Of a stretch of DNA of 64,000 nucleotides, positions 53,677 through 63,388 are shown piece after piece. The stretch lies in the NCBI RefSeq assembly GCF_029626155.1, contig NZ_JARUBL010000001.1:5188501-5252500 (forward strand), read 5' to 3'. The notes under the pieces are model-generated. The model saw nothing but the letters and a program-made list of their open reading frames with translations. It was not told the DNA's origin and made no database searches. Origin of the DNA: Solwaraspora sp. WMMD1047. Its GTDB lineage: Bacteria > Actinomycetota > Actinomycetes > Mycobacteriales > Micromonosporaceae. The first letter of the stretch is position 1. Every line of letters begins with the position of its first letter. The position numbers and the translations under genes were made by a program.

Positions 53677-55536
53677 GTGCCGATCGCCCCCACCGTGCAG
53701 ACCGAACCGGCGCCGGAGGGACCCGGCTCGCCGACCCGCGCCCGCCCGGACCGGCGCCTGGACCTGGCCGCCGTCGCCGCCGCGGTGCTCCTCGCCGGCT
53801 GGGTCACCAGCGGGCTGTGGCCGGACCCGGCGGCCCGCGCGATCACCGTCAACTCCAGCGACCAGGCCCTCTTCGAGTGGCTGCTGGCCTACGGGGCGCA
53901 CGCGCTGACCCACGGCGAGAACCCGTTCTTCACCCACCTGCTCAACGTCCCGGACGGCGTCAACCTCGCCGTCAACACCTCGATCACCGTGTACGCCGTG
54001 GTCTTCGCGCCGCTGACCTATCTGATCGGGCCACCGGCCACCTTCGCGGTGCTGCTCGCCGGCAACCTGGCCGGCTCGGCGATCGCCTGGTACTGGCTGC
54101 TCTCCCGGGTCCTGCTGCCCGGCCGGACCGGCGCCGGCGTCACCCCGCGCGGACAGGTCGCCGCCCTGGTCGCCGGGTTCTTCATCGGGTTCGCGCCGAG
54201 CCTGGTCTCGCACGCCAACGGACACCTGAACTGGAGCGCCGGCTGGCTGGTGCCGCTGCTGATCTGGCGGGTGCTGAAGCTGCGCGAACCGGGCCGCTGG
54301 CTGCGCAACGGGCTGATCCTCGGCGTCCTGGTCGCGGTCGCCTTCTCGATCGCCGCCGAGGGCCTCTTCTTCACCGCGCTGGCCTGCGGCGTCTTCCTCG
54401 GCACCTGGGCCGCCGCCCCGGCGGTCCGGGCCGAGGCGCGGGCCGCGCTGCCCAGCCTGCTGCGCGGTCTCGCCGTCACCGCGGCCACCGCGGGCGCGCT
54501 GCTGGCGTACCCGCTCTGGATGCACTTCCTCGGCCCGCAGCGGTTCCACGGCACCGGCTTCGACCCGGTCATCCACGCCGAGGACATCGCCGCGTACGGG
54601 GCCTTCCCGCAGCGGTCGCTCGCCGGGCTGGCCGGGCTGGGCACCTCGCTGGCGCCGAACCCGACCGAGGAGAACTCCTTCCTCGGGCTGCCCCTGCTGG
54701 CACTCGCGGTGGCCTGCTTCGTGCTGCTGTGGCGGGCCGCCGACCCCGGCCACCGGGCCACCCTGCGGGCGCTGGGCGTCAGCGTCGCCGTCTTCACGGT
54801 GCTCTCCTGGGGGCCCCGGGTGAAGATCTTCGGCGAGCACACCGACCTGCCGCTGCCGTACGCGCTCCTGGGGCACCTGCCGGTCTTCAACGCCGCCCTG
54901 CCGGCCCGGCTGGCGATGGTGGTCTCCCCCCTGCTCGGCATCCTGCTGGCGTACGCGGCGCTGCTGCTGCTCACCGACCCGCCGCCCCGGCCGCGGCGGC
55001 TCGGCTGGGCGGCCGGCTACGCGGCGGCGCTGCTGCCGCTGCTGCCGGTGCCGCTGCTGACCGTCGAGCGGGCGCCGGTGCCGGCGTTCATCACCTCGGG
55101 GGTGTGGCGGGAGCACGTCTCGCCCGGCGGCGTGCTCACCCCGCTGCCGCTGACCCTGGACGTCTCCCCGGACGGGCAGCGCTGGCAGGCGTACGCGCTG
55201 GCCGACCGGCAGGGCGAGTTCGCGATCCCAGCCGGCTTCTTCCTCGGCCCCGGCGGCCCCGGCGGCCGGGGCCGGATCGGCCCGGTCCCCCGCCCCACCG
55301 ACGAGTTGCTGCAGCAGGTGGCCCGCACCGGCGTGGTACCGCCGATCGGCGAGGCGGAACGGGCCGCCGCCCGTGAGGACCTGCGCTACTGGCGGGTGGA
55401 GGCGGTGGTCCTGCCGGACCGGGTGCACGGCGCCAAGTTCCCGATCCACGTCGACGCCCTCCGCCAGACCGCCACCGCCCTACTCGGCCCGCCCACCCGC
55501 GTCGCCGACGTCGACCTCTGGCGCCCACCCACCTGA
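53677..55536 (+). CDS. Polytopic membrane protein, probable GT-C-type glycosyltransferase
   Basis: A 619-residue protein with about ten hydrophobic segments spread over residues 25-470, followed by an extracytoplasmic C-terminal domain of about 150 residues. The first external loop contains NSSDQALFEWLLAYGAHALT and NPFFTHLLNVPDGVNLAVN; an acidic residue in such a loop is typical of GT-C glycosyltransferases that use polyprenyl-linked sugars. I cannot name the family more closely. GTG at 53677 is divergent from the ATPase operon. Confidence 0.72.
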   Translation: MPIAPTVQTEPAPEGPGSPTRARPDRRLDLAAVAAAVLLAGWVTSGLWPDPAARAITVNSSDQALFEWLLAYGAHALTHGENPFFTHLLNVPDGVNLAVNTSITVYAVVFAPLTYLIGPPATFAVLLAGNLAGSAIAWYWLLSRVLLPGRTGAGVTPRGQVAALVAGFFIGFAPSLVSHANGHLNWSAGWLVPLLIWRVLKLREPGRWLRNGLILGVLVAVAFSIAAEGLFFTALACGVFLGTWAAAPAVRAEARAALPSLLRGLAVTAATAGALLAYPLWMHFLGPQRFHGTGFDPVIHAEDIAAYGAFPQRSLAGLAGLGTSLAPNPTEENSFLGLPLLALAVACFVLLWRAADPGHRATLRALGVSVAVFTVLSWGPRVKIFGEHTDLPLPYALLGHLPVFNAALPARLAMVVSPLLGILLAYAALLLLTDPPPRPRRLGWAAGYAAALLPLLPVPLLTVERAPVPAFITSGVWREHVSPGGVLTPLPLTLDVSPDGQRWQAYALADRQGEFAIPAGFFLGPGGPGGRGRIGPVPRPTDELLQQVARTGVVPPIGEAERAAAREDLRYWRVEAVVLPDRVHGAKFPIHVDALRQTATALLGPPTRVADVDLWRPPT

Positions 55537-55601
55537 GACCAACCGTGATCGCGACGGGATCACAGGGTCTGGCTGGGTGGGGTGGGAGTTAGGGTGGGGG
55601 T

Positions 55602-56267
55602 GTGATTAGCGAGGTTGCGGTGGGTGGGCTGCGGGGGGTTCGGGCGGGCCTGGTCGACTACCGGGTGGCCTGGGACGAGCAGCGGCGGCTGCACGCGGCG
55701 GTGCTCGCCGGCGAGGAACCGGACAGCGTGCTGCTGCTGGAGCATCCGAATGTCTACACCGCCGGCAAGCGGACCGAGCCGTGGGACCGGCCCACCGATG
55801 GCACTCCGGTCATCGACGTGGACCGGGGCGGCCGGATCACCTGGCACGGGCCGGGGCAGCTGGTCGGCTACCCGATCATCCGGCTCCCGCTGCCGGCGGA
55901 CGGCCAACCGCCCGACGTGGTGGCCTTCGTCCGGCGCACCGAGCAGCTCCTCATCGACGTCTGCGCCGAGCTGGGGCTGGCCACCACCCGGATCACCGGT
56001 GACAACCGCAGCGGGGTGTGGGTGCCCGCCGACGAGCGGGGGCCGGACCGCAAGGTGGGCGCGATCGGCATCCGGGTCGCCCGGGGCGTGACGCAGCACG
56101 GTTTCGCGATCAACTGCGACCCCGACCTGACCGCGTACGACCGGATCGTCCCGTGCGGGCTGCGCGACGCCGGGGTGACCTCGCTCACCGCGGAGCTGGG
56201 CCGGCGGGTCACCGTCGCCGAGGTGCTGCCGATCGTGGAGCGGCACCTGGGCACCCTGCTGGGGTGA
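55602..56267 (+). CDS. lipB: Lipoyl(octanoyl) transferase
   Basis: LipB moves octanoate from acyl carrier protein to lipoyl domains. Conserved stretches: [30 protein letters not shown], and the active-site region [21 protein letters not shown] with the reactive Lys and, further on, Cys in VPCGL. 221 residues. It feeds LipA, the next gene. Confidence 0.95.
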   Translation: MISEVAVGGLRGVRAGLVDYRVAWDEQRRLHAAVLAGEEPDSVLLLEHPNVYTAGKRTEPWDRPTDGTPVIDVDRGGRITWHGPGQLVGYPIIRLPLPADGQPPDVVAFVRRTEQLLIDVCAELGLATTRITGDNRSGVWVPADERGPDRKVGAIGIRVARGVTQHGFAINCDPDLTAYDRIVPCGLRDAGVTSLTAELGRRVTVAEVLPIVERHLGTLLG

Positions 56268-56268
56268 G

Positions 56269-56298
56269 CGGACTCACGTGGTCCGATACGTGAGTCCG
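56269..56298 (+). promoter_or_regulatory. Perfect 11-bp inverted repeat between lipB and lipA
   Basis: CGGACTCACGT at 56269-56279 and its complement at 56288-56298 around an 8-base loop. It starts 2 bases after the lipB stop and ends 48 bases before lipA; a terminator/attenuator or mRNA-stabilising hairpin. Confidence 0.55.
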
Positions 56299-56345
56299 GT
56301 CGCCCACGGTTCAACCGGCCCTCGGCTGCGCGTAGTCTCGGCCTT

Positions 56346-57407
56346 GTGACGATCGTGCACTCCGGGCAATCCGCCACCGGCGACGACGCCGGTGCGGCCG
56401 TCCTGACCGACCCACCGCGCCGACCGGCCACCCCGGTCGCGCCCGAAGGGCGGCGGCTGCTGCGGGTCGAGGCCCGCAACTCCGAGACCCCGATCGAGCG
56501 GAAACCTCCGTGGATCAAGGTCAAGGCGAAGATGGGGCCGGAATACACCCAACTGCGCGGCCTGGTGGCCCGGGAGGGCCTGCACACGGTCTGCCAGGAG
56601 GCCGGCTGTCCCAACATCTACGAGTGTTGGGAGGACCGGGAGGCGACCTTCCTCATCGGCGGTGACCAGTGCACCCGCCGGTGCGACTTCTGCCAGATCG
56701 ACACCGGCAAGCCGGCCGAGTTCGACGCCGACGAGCCGCGCCGGGTCGCCGAGTCGGTGGTGGCGATGGGGCTGCGGTACGCGACCGTGACCGGGGTGGC
56801 CCGCGACGACCTGCCCGACGGCGGCGCCTGGCTGTACGCCGAGACGGTCCGCCAGATCCACGCCCTCACCCAGCGGGCCGGGACCGGCGAGCGGGTCGGT
56901 GAGCTGCCCGGCTGCGGCGTCGAGCTGCTGATCCCGGACTTCAACGGCGACCCCGGCCAGCTCTCCGAGGTGTTCGGGTCGCGCCCGGAGGTGCTGGCCC
57001 ACAACGTGGAGACCGTGCCCCGGATCTTCAAGCGGATCCGGCCGGCGTTCCGGTACGACCGCTCGCTCGACGTGCTGACCCAGGCCCGGGCCGCCGGGCT
57101 GGTCACCAAGTCCAACCTGATCCTCGGCCTCGGCGAGGAGCGCGACGAGATCAGCCAGGCGCTGCGCGACCTGCACGCCGCCGGCTGCGAGCTGATCACC
57201 ATCACCCAGTACCTGCGCCCCTCCCCCCGGCATCACCCGGTGCAACGGTGGGTCAAGCCGGAGGAGTTCGTGGAGCTGGCCGCCGAGGCGGAACAGATCG
57301 GTTTCGCGGGTGTGCTCAGCGGTCCGCTGGTGCGGTCGTCGTACCGCGCTGGTCGGCTCTACGAGCAGGCCATCGAGGCTCGCGGGCTGGCTACCGCCGG
57401 CCGCTGA
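56346..57407 (+). CDS. lipA: Lipoyl synthase
   Basis: Radical SAM enzyme that inserts two sulfurs into octanoyl groups. The auxiliary cluster cysteines are in [20 protein letters not shown], and the radical SAM CxxxCxxC motif is [27 protein letters not shown] near the C-terminus is typical. 353 residues. In most actinobacteria a DUF4191 gene follows immediately; here it is separated by about 5 kb. Confidence 0.97.
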   Translation: MTIVHSGQSATGDDAGAAVLTDPPRRPATPVAPEGRRLLRVEARNSETPIERKPPWIKVKAKMGPEYTQLRGLVAREGLHTVCQEAGCPNIYECWEDREATFLIGGDQCTRRCDFCQIDTGKPAEFDADEPRRVAESVVAMGLRYATVTGVARDDLPDGGAWLYAETVRQIHALTQRAGTGERVGELPGCGVELLIPDFNGDPGQLSEVFGSRPEVLAHNVETVPRIFKRIRPAFRYDRSLDVLTQARAAGLVTKSNLILGLGEERDEISQALRDLHAAGCELITITQYLRPSPRHHPVQRWVKPEEFVELAAEAEQIGFAGVLSGPLVRSSYRAGRLYEQAIEARGLATAGR

Positions 57408-57430
57408 CCGGCAAACCGGCCGGACGGCTG

Positions 57431-57479
57431 ATCATCATCAACGCGTACCACTGGTTGCCAACCGGGCGTCGATGATGAT
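57431..57479 (+). promoter_or_regulatory. Nested hairpin covering the start codons of the FAD oxidoreductase gene
   Basis: ATCATCATCAACG at 57431-57443 pairs with CGTCGATGATGAT at 57467-57479 (12 of 13). Inside the loop GGTTGCCAACC (57453-57463) forms a small stem. The right arm contains the run of three ATG codons that begins the next gene, so the structure could hide its start. Confidence 0.6.
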
Positions 57480-59220
57480 GAATAGAACCATGACACCACC
57501 ACCACCGCACACCGTGATCATCGGCGCCGGTCCCGCCGGTCTCACCGCCGCCTACGAGTTGACCAAACGCCAGGCCACCGCCGAGGTGTTCGAGGCCGAC
57601 GACATCGTGGGCGGCATCAGCCGCACCGTCGAGCGGGACGGGTTCCGGTTCGACATCGGCGGGCACCGGTTCTTCACCAAGGTGCCGCAGGTCGAGGCCC
57701 TCTGGCACGAGATCCTGCCGGACGAGGACTTCCTGCTCCGCCCCCGGATGAGCCGGATCAGCTACGCCGGGAAACTCTTCGACTACCCGCTGCGGGCCGG
57801 CAACGCGCTACGCAACATGGGGCTGGTGGAGGCGGTGCGCTGCGTCGGCTCGTACCTGTGGGCGCAGGTCCGGCCGCCGAAGGACCAGAGCCACCTGGAG
57901 GGCTGGGTGACCGCCCGGTTCGGCCGGCGGCTCTACACGATGTTCTTCAAGACCTACAACGAGAAGATCTGGGGCATGCCGGCCACCGAGCTGCAGGCCG
58001 ACTGGGCGGCCCAGCGGATCAAGAACCTGTCGCTGGCCAACGCCGTTATCAACGCGCTGATGCCGCGCCGCAACCGCAAGGACATCACCAGCCTGATCGA
58101 GGAGTTCCAGTACCCCAAGTACGGCCCCGGCATGATGTGGGAACGCTGCGCCGAGCACGTCCGCTCGGCCGGCGGCACGGTGACCCTCAACACCTGGGCG
58201 ACCACCGTGCACCGCACCGACGAGCGGGCGGTGGCCGTCACGGTCGCCGACGCTCAGGGCAGCCGCCGGGTCGCCGCCGACCACGTCGTCTCCACCATGC
58301 CGATCTCCCAGCTCGTGCTGGCGATGGACCCGCCGGCACCGGCGGAGGTCCAGGCCGCCGCCCGCGCGCTGCGCTACCGGGACTTCCTCACCGTGGCACT
58401 CGTGGTGCCCGCCGACGCCGGCTTCCCGGACAACTGGATCTACGTGCACACCCCGGGGGTACGGGTCGGCCGGATCCAGAACTTCGGCTCCTGGTCGCCG
58501 TACCTGGTCCAGGACGGCTTCACCTGCCTCGGGATGGAGTATTTCGTCTTCGAGGGCGACGAGCTGTGGAACTCCACCGACGCGGACCTGGTCGCGCTCG
58601 GCACCGCCGAGCTCGAACGACTCGGGCTGGTCACCCCGGGATCGGTGACCGCCGGCCACGTGGTCCGGATGCCGAAGGCCTACCCCGTCTACGACGAGGG
58701 GTACGAGCGGTCCGTCGACACCATCCGGCAGTGGTTGGCGCGGGCGGTGCCGAACGTGCACCCGGTCGGCCGCAACGGCATGCACCGCTACAACAACCAG
58801 GACCACTCGATGCTCACCGCGATGCTCACCGTGGAGAACATCCTCGACGGCGCCGACCACGACGTGTGGCAGGTGAACGTCGAGGAGGAGTACCACGAGG
58901 AGAAGCGCCCCGGCGACCACGGCACCGGCCGCGCCGCCCCGATCGTGCCCCGCCGACCCGCCGCCGCCTCGCAGGTCCGCGAAGCGGGCTCAGCCGTCCA
59001 GCAGACCCAGGCGTCTGGCCACCGCCGCCGCCTCGACCCGGTTCCCGACGCCGAGCTTGGCGATGATCCGGGTGACGTGCACGCTGGCCGTCTTCGGGGA
59101 GATGTAGAGCCGGTCGGCGATCCGGCTGTTGCTGTACCCCTCGGCGACCAGGGCCAGCACCTCCCGCTCCCGCGCGGTGAGCAGCTCGCCGTTCGCCCCG
59201 TCCCGCCGCACGCCGCGTAG
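57472..59220 (+). CDS. NAD(P)/FAD-dependent oxidoreductase, UDP-galactopyranose mutase-like
   Basis: Flavoprotein with a Rossmann FAD motif ([16 protein letters not shown]) and the phrases [59 protein letters not shown] and [18 protein letters not shown], typical of an actinobacterial family related to UDP-galactopyranose mutase and amine oxidases; substrate unknown. Start is the ATG run at 57472-57480 (an alternative is ATG 57490). Homologous sequence seems to end near residue 490 (EEYHEEKRP); the last 75 codons are antisense to the end of the convergent LuxR gene, so the natural stop may have been lost. Confidence 0.87.
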   Translation: MMMNRTMTPPPPHTVIIGAGPAGLTAAYELTKRQATAEVFEADDIVGGISRTVERDGFRFDIGGHRFFTKVPQVEALWHEILPDEDFLLRPRMSRISYAGKLFDYPLRAGNALRNMGLVEAVRCVGSYLWAQVRPPKDQSHLEGWVTARFGRRLYTMFFKTYNEKIWGMPATELQADWAAQRIKNLSLANAVINALMPRRNRKDITSLIEEFQYPKYGPGMMWERCAEHVRSAGGTVTLNTWATTVHRTDERAVAVTVADAQGSRRVAADHVVSTMPISQLVLAMDPPAPAEVQAAARALRYRDFLTVALVVPADAGFPDNWIYVHTPGVRVGRIQNFGSWSPYLVQDGFTCLGMEYFVFEGDELWNSTDADLVALGTAELERLGLVTPGSVTAGHVVRMPKAYPVYDEGYERSVDTIRQWLARAVPNVHPVGRNGMHRYNNQDHSMLTAMLTVENILDGADHDVWQVNVEEEYHEEKRPGDHGTGRAAPIVPRRPAAASQVREAGSAVQQTQASGHRRRLDPVPDAELGDDPGDVHAGRLRGDVEPVGDPAVAVPLGDQGQHLPLPRGEQLAVRPVPPHAA

Positions 59221-61968
59221 CCCGATCCGGCGGGCCAGGGTGGCGGCCTGCTCGACGAGCGGGGTCGCGCCCAGCCCGGCCGCCACCGCGGTCGCCTCGT
59301 CGACCGCGGTGCCGGCGGCCGGCCGGTCGCCGGCCGCCGCGCTGGCCTCGGCGAGCCCGAGCAGCGCCCGCGCCAGCGGGTACGGCTGGCCGTCGGCCCG
59401 CCAGGCTGTCACCGCGGCCCGCCAGTGCGGCAGCGCCTCGGCCGGGTCGGCCAGCAACGCCGTCACCACCTGGGCGTGCGCCTTCGCGGCCGGGTGACGG
59501 GCCGGCAGGGTGGCGGCCACCGACCGGATCCGGTCACGCAACGGCTGCTCGCCGGCGGCCACGGCGGCCCGGGCGGCAGCGGCCAGCAGCGGCCAGCCGC
59601 ACCGCGGATTCTCGTCGAGGCCGTCGGCGGCGGCCCCCGGCGCGGCCGGCACCTCGCCGTCGGTGTCGACCGCGCCGGCCCGCACGTCCAGAGCCGCGTA
59701 CGCGGCGGCCACCGCCCCGGCCAGGTCGTCGCCGGCCAGCCCCGCCTCGATCCGCAGCTCGTGCAGCGGGACCCGCAGCTGCCCGTCCAGGTAGGGCCGG
59801 CCGAGGAAGCCCAGTGCCCGCCGGACCAGCTCGGCGGCGCCCGGGTGGCCCCGGGCCAGCCGGAGCGCGGCGCGCAGTTGCAGCCAGTGCAGGCCGAGGC
59901 TGCCGGGCAGGTCCAGCCGGGCCGCCTCGGCGCAGAGCGTGTCGGCCTCGTCCCAGCGGCCGAGCGCCATCAGCGCCTCGGCCTGGTTGGAGAAGAGAAA
60001 CGCGCCGGTGGACCGGCTCAGGCCCACCCGCATCGCGTCGGCGGCGCCGTCGGCGGCGGCCTGCGCGCTCTCGGCGTACCGGCCCAGTTCGAAGAGCGCG
60101 TCGGAGATGCTGACCCGGGCGCTGACCAGGCTCGGCAGGTCGTCGGCGGCGCGGGCCAACTGCTCGGCCCGGCGCAGCTCGGCCAGGCCTTCGGTGACCT
60201 CCACCCGGCAGCTGCGGATCTTGCCGCGCAGCAGCGTCGCGGCGAGCAGCGTTTCCGGGTCGCCGAGCCGCTCGGCGGCGGCCAGCGCCTCGTCGGCGAT
60301 CCGCAACCCCTCGGCCGGCTCGGACCAGGACAGGCAGGAGCCGATCTGGGCGAGCAACTGGACCCGGCGGGGGCCGTCCGGGACGCCGGCCGCGAGCCGG
60401 TACGCCCGCCGCAGCTCGTCCAGCCCGGAGTTCTTGCCGAGCAGCCGCATCAGCCGGCCCCGCTGCTCCAGCAGCTCGGCCGTCCGCAGCGGTTCGGCGT
60501 CGGCGTCCACCTCGGCCAGCGCCGCCCGGGTCAGCGTGACGGCCCGGTGGTAGTCGCCGGCGGCGTGCGCGGCGGCCAGCGTCTCCGCCAACAGTCCCAG
60601 GTGGTCCAGGCCCAGCCGGGCGGCCGCGTCCGGCACCTGTTCCCACAGTTCCAGCGCCCGTTCCAGCAGCCGGCTCTGCTCCGCGTACGCGAACCTGGCG
60701 CCGGCCGCCGCGGCGGCGGCCCGGGCGGCGACCAGCGCGCGCGGGTAGTCGTGGGCGGCGTACCAGTGGTGGGCCAGTTCGGCGGGTGCCCGGCCGGCGG
60801 CGACCAGCTGCGGCTGCGCCTCGATGGCGACCGCGTAGCGGGCGTGCAGCCGGGCGTGCTCGCCGGGCAGCAGGTCGTCGTGCACCGCCTCGCGGACCAG
60901 GGCGTGCCGGAACTCGTACCCGCCGTCCGGGTCGGCGATCACCAGCTGGGCGGCGACGGCCGCCCGCAGCGCCTCCTCCAGCTCCACCGGTGGCACCTCG
61001 GCGACCTCGGCGAGCAGGTCGTGGGCGATCCGGGTGCCGCCGGCACCGGCGATCCGCAGCACCCGCTGGGCGGCGTCGGGCAGCCGGTCGACCCGGGCCA
61101 GCAGCAGGTCCCGCAGCGTGTCGGGCAGCGCCGCGCAGCCGACCGGGTCGCTGGCCGCGGCGAGCTCCTCCACGAAGAACGGGTTGCCCTGGGTCCGGTC
61201 GTGGATGCTGTCGACGGCGCGTGGGTGGGGTTCGGCGCCGATCAGGTCGGCCAGGATCTCGGCGGTGCCCTCCCGGTCGAGCCGGTTCAGCTCGACGCGT
61301 TCCAGGCCGCGGGCGCGGTCCAGCTCGGCGAGGAACGGCCGCAGCGGGTGGCCGCGGTGCAGTTCGTCCGAGCGGTAGCTGCAGATCAGCAGCACGCCGG
61401 CCGGCCGGACCGCGCGGACCAGGAAGGCGACCAGGTCCCGGGTGGACCGGTCGGCCCAGTGCAGGTCCTCGATGACAAGCACCAGGGGGCGCTGCGCGGC
61501 GAGCCGGGCGAAGAGCTCCCCGACCAGCTCGAACAGGTAGCCGCGCTGCACGTCGGGGGCGATCTGGGCCATCCCCCGCACCGGTACGGGTGTCGGGTCG
61601 GCCGAGGCGGCGGGGACCCGGGCCAGCTCGGGCAGCAGCCGGGCGAGTTCGGGCTCGTACCCCTGGAAGGGGCCCGGGCCGTCGCGGCGCAGCACCTCGC
61701 GCAGCGCGGCGGCGAACGGCGCGAACGGCAGGCCCTCCTCGCCCAGTTCGAGGCACTGGCCGACGAGCAGCCGGCCGCCGTCGGCGACCACCTGCCGGCC
61801 GAACTCCTCGATCAGGCGGGACTTGCCGACCCCGGCCTCACCGCCGAGCAGCACGGCCGCCGGCTCGTCGCCGCGGACCCGCTTGTACGCCTCCCGCAAC
61901 GCGGCCAGTTCGCTCTGCCGGCCGACGAGGACGTTGCTGGTCGCCCGAACGGTCACGAGATCGAGCAT
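58990..61968 (-). CDS. Large ATP-binding LuxR-family regulator (LAL)
   Basis: A 992-residue regulator: an N-terminal AAA-type NTPase (Walker [10 protein letters not shown], Walker [13 protein letters not shown]), a long helical TPR-like middle rich in Ala and Arg, and a C-terminal LuxR helix-turn-helix ([40 protein letters not shown]). LAL proteins act as pathway-specific activators of secondary metabolism or sugar use. ATG at 61968 starts just before [20 protein letters not shown], the normal opening; upstream starts would add Arg/Pro-rich residues. Its 3' end lies inside the FAD oxidoreductase gene on the other strand. Confidence 0.9.
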   Translation of the reverse strand: MLDLVTVRATSNVLVGRQSELAALREAYKRVRGDEPAAVLLGGEAGVGKSRLIEEFGRQVVADGGRLLVGQCLELGEEGLPFAPFAAALREVLRRDGPGPFQGYEPELARLLPELARVPAASADPTPVPVRGMAQIAPDVQRGYLFELVGELFARLAAQRPLVLVIEDLHWADRSTRDLVAFLVRAVRPAGVLLICSYRSDELHRGHPLRPFLAELDRARGLERVELNRLDREGTAEILADLIGAEPHPRAVDSIHDRTQGNPFFVEELAAASDPVGCAALPDTLRDLLLARVDRLPDAAQRVLRIAGAGGTRIAHDLLAEVAEVPPVELEEALRAAVAAQLVIADPDGGYEFRHALVREAVHDDLLPGEHARLHARYAVAIEAQPQLVAAGRAPAELAHHWYAAHDYPRALVAARAAAAAAGARFAYAEQSRLLERALELWEQVPDAAARLGLDHLGLLAETLAAAHAAGDYHRAVTLTRAALAEVDADAEPLRTAELLEQRGRLMRLLGKNSGLDELRRAYRLAAGVPDGPRRVQLLAQIGSCLSWSEPAEGLRIADEALAAAERLGDPETLLAATLLRGKIRSCRVEVTEGLAELRRAEQLARAADDLPSLVSARVSISDALFELGRYAESAQAAADGAADAMRVGLSRSTGAFLFSNQAEALMALGRWDEADTLCAEAARLDLPGSLGLHWLQLRAALRLARGHPGAAELVRRALGFLGRPYLDGQLRVPLHELRIEAGLAGDDLAGAVAAAYAALDVRAGAVDTDGEVPAAPGAAADGLDENPRCGWPLLAAAARAAVAAGEQPLRDRIRSVAATLPARHPAAKAHAQVVTALLADPAEALPHWRAAVTAWRADGQPYPLARALLGLAEASAAAGDRPAAGTAVDEATAVAAGLGATPLVEQAATLARRIGLRGVRRDGANGELLTAREREVLALVAEGYSNSRIADRLYISPKTASVHVTRIIAKLGVGNRVEAAAVARRLGLLDG

Positions 61969-62057
61969 GCCACGGTCCGCGGTGGCGTCGGTACCGCGTT
62001 TCGCGGCGGTGGGTGACCCCCCGAGCGGCCACCCACCGCCGCGCTCGACCGGCGTCG

Positions 62058-62246
62058 TCACGACAGCGCGGCCGCGCTCCGGCCGGGGCCGCCGGCGGGC
62101 CGCCGGCGCGGCCAGAGCCGTGGCCAGCGGCGGCCGGCGCGGCGCGGGACGGACCGGGACAGCCGGTCGGCGGCGGCCCGCGCCCGCAGTTCGTCGACGT
62201 GCGTACGCTGGATGGAGAGCATGGTCTGGGCGTCCTGGATGAGCAT
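62058..62246 (-). CDS. Small hypothetical protein
   Basis: A 62-residue protein whose first half is helical and not low-complexity (MLIQDAQTMLSIQRTHVDEL then RARAAADRLSRS), while the second half is Arg/Pro/Gly-rich. GAGGGAGC lies about 6 bases before the ATG. The good ribosome binding site and helical start favour a real gene, but there is no family evidence. It is followed by the LuxR gene in the same direction. Confidence 0.5.
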   Translation of the reverse strand: MLIQDAQTMLSIQRTHVDELRARAAADRLSRSVPRRAGRRWPRLWPRRRPAGGPGRSAAALS

Positions 62247-62429
62247 CGGTGGCTCCCTCGTCGTCGGTTCTCGCTGGCAGAACCGACTCTGCTCGGGAAG
62301 GCCCCCGACCCGGGATGGGCAGGCTGCCTATCTTCGCCGTCGGCACCCTCCTTACCGGAGCCCTGGCGAGGGCCGGCGGGCCGTAAGGTCCTTAGCCGGG
62401 GTTGGGCGGCGACCACTAGACTTCGGCGC

Positions 62430-63116
62430 ATGGCAAAGCCCCAGGAGAAGGTGTCGTTCGGCCAGCGGCTGAAGCAGATCGGGATGGTCTTCTCGTTCAC
62501 CGCCAAACGCGACAAGTGGTTTGTGCCGCTCGCCGCCGGTGCCGTCCTCATCCCGCTCGCGCTGACCGTGGTGGCGGTGCTGGCCTGGGGTTGGCTGTGG
62601 CTGCCGATCGGCATCCTGCTCGCCCTGCTCGGCCTGCTGATCGTGCTGAACCTGCGGTCGAACAAGGCGATGATGAACGCCGCCGAGGGTCAGCCGGGCG
62701 CGGCCGCCTCGATCCTGGAGAACATGCGGGGTGACTGGCGGGTGACCCCGGCGGTCAGCTCCACCACCCAGATGGACATGGTCCACCTGGTGATCGGCCG
62801 GGCCGGCGTGATCCTGCTCGCCGAGGGCAATCCGCAGCGGGTGCGGGGCCTGCTCGGCCAGGAGAAGCGCCGGCTGGCGAAGGTGATCGGCAGCGCCCCG
62901 CTGCACGACTTCCTGATCGGCCAGGGTGAGGGCGAGCTGCCCATCCGCAAGATGCGGATGACGTTGATGCGGCTGCCCCGGGCGCTGAGCGGCAAGGACG
63001 TCAACGCGCTGGACAAGCGGCTCAAGGCGTTGTCGGCCCGGCCGCAGATGCCCAAGGGCGCGATCCCGAAGAACCTGCGACCGAACAAGGCGACCTTCCG
63101 CCAGGGCCGCCGCTGA
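62430..63116 (+). CDS. DUF4191 membrane protein
   Basis: A 228-residue protein with two membrane segments near the N-terminus (WFVPLAAGAVLIPLALTVVA and WLWLPIGILLALLGLLIVLN) and a basic C-terminal domain (SNKAMMNAAEGQPGAAASIL, GQEKRRLAKVIG, RMTLMRLPRALSGKDVNALD). This is the DUF4191 protein usually found next to lipA (Rv2219 in M. tuberculosis). Function unknown. Confidence 0.9.
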   Translation: MAKPQEKVSFGQRLKQIGMVFSFTAKRDKWFVPLAAGAVLIPLALTVVAVLAWGWLWLPIGILLALLGLLIVLNLRSNKAMMNAAEGQPGAAASILENMRGDWRVTPAVSSTTQMDMVHLVIGRAGVILLAEGNPQRVRGLLGQEKRRLAKVIGSAPLHDFLIGQGEGELPIRKMRMTLMRLPRALSGKDVNALDKRLKALSARPQMPKGAIPKNLRPNKATFRQGRR

Positions 63117-63182
63117 CCGACCGGGCCGCTGCGGATCGTGATCCGAACCGGACCGCGATCCGTCCAGACGGCGGCGGATGCG

Positions 63183-63386
63183 CTAGGTGCAGGGGCGGAC
63201 CGGGGCCGGGCGGCGCGGTTCGAGCCGGTCGGCGGCGCGCCGCAGCAGACCGGCCGCGGACCGGCGCAGCGCTGCGGTGTCGCGGGACCGGCGCGGTGGA
63301 TCGGGGCGGACGGGCGCGTCGGGTCGGGCCGACAGCACGTGCCGCAGGGTGGCATCCATCGCGAGGTTGAAGCCGAGCGGATCCAT
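63183..63386 (-). CDS. Small Arg-rich hypothetical protein
   Basis: A 67-residue protein starting MDPLGFNLAMDATLRHVLSA and ending in an Arg/Pro-rich tail. GGAAGG lies 8 bases before ATG 63386; the ATG at 63392 would overlap the LacI gene stop but sits too close to that site. Two bases after the LacI-family stop codon, so probably the same operon. No family known to me. Confidence 0.5.
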   Translation of the reverse strand: MDPLGFNLAMDATLRHVLSARPDAPVRPDPPRRSRDTAALRRSAAGLLRRAADRLEPRRPAPVRPCT

Positions 63387-63388
63387 GA

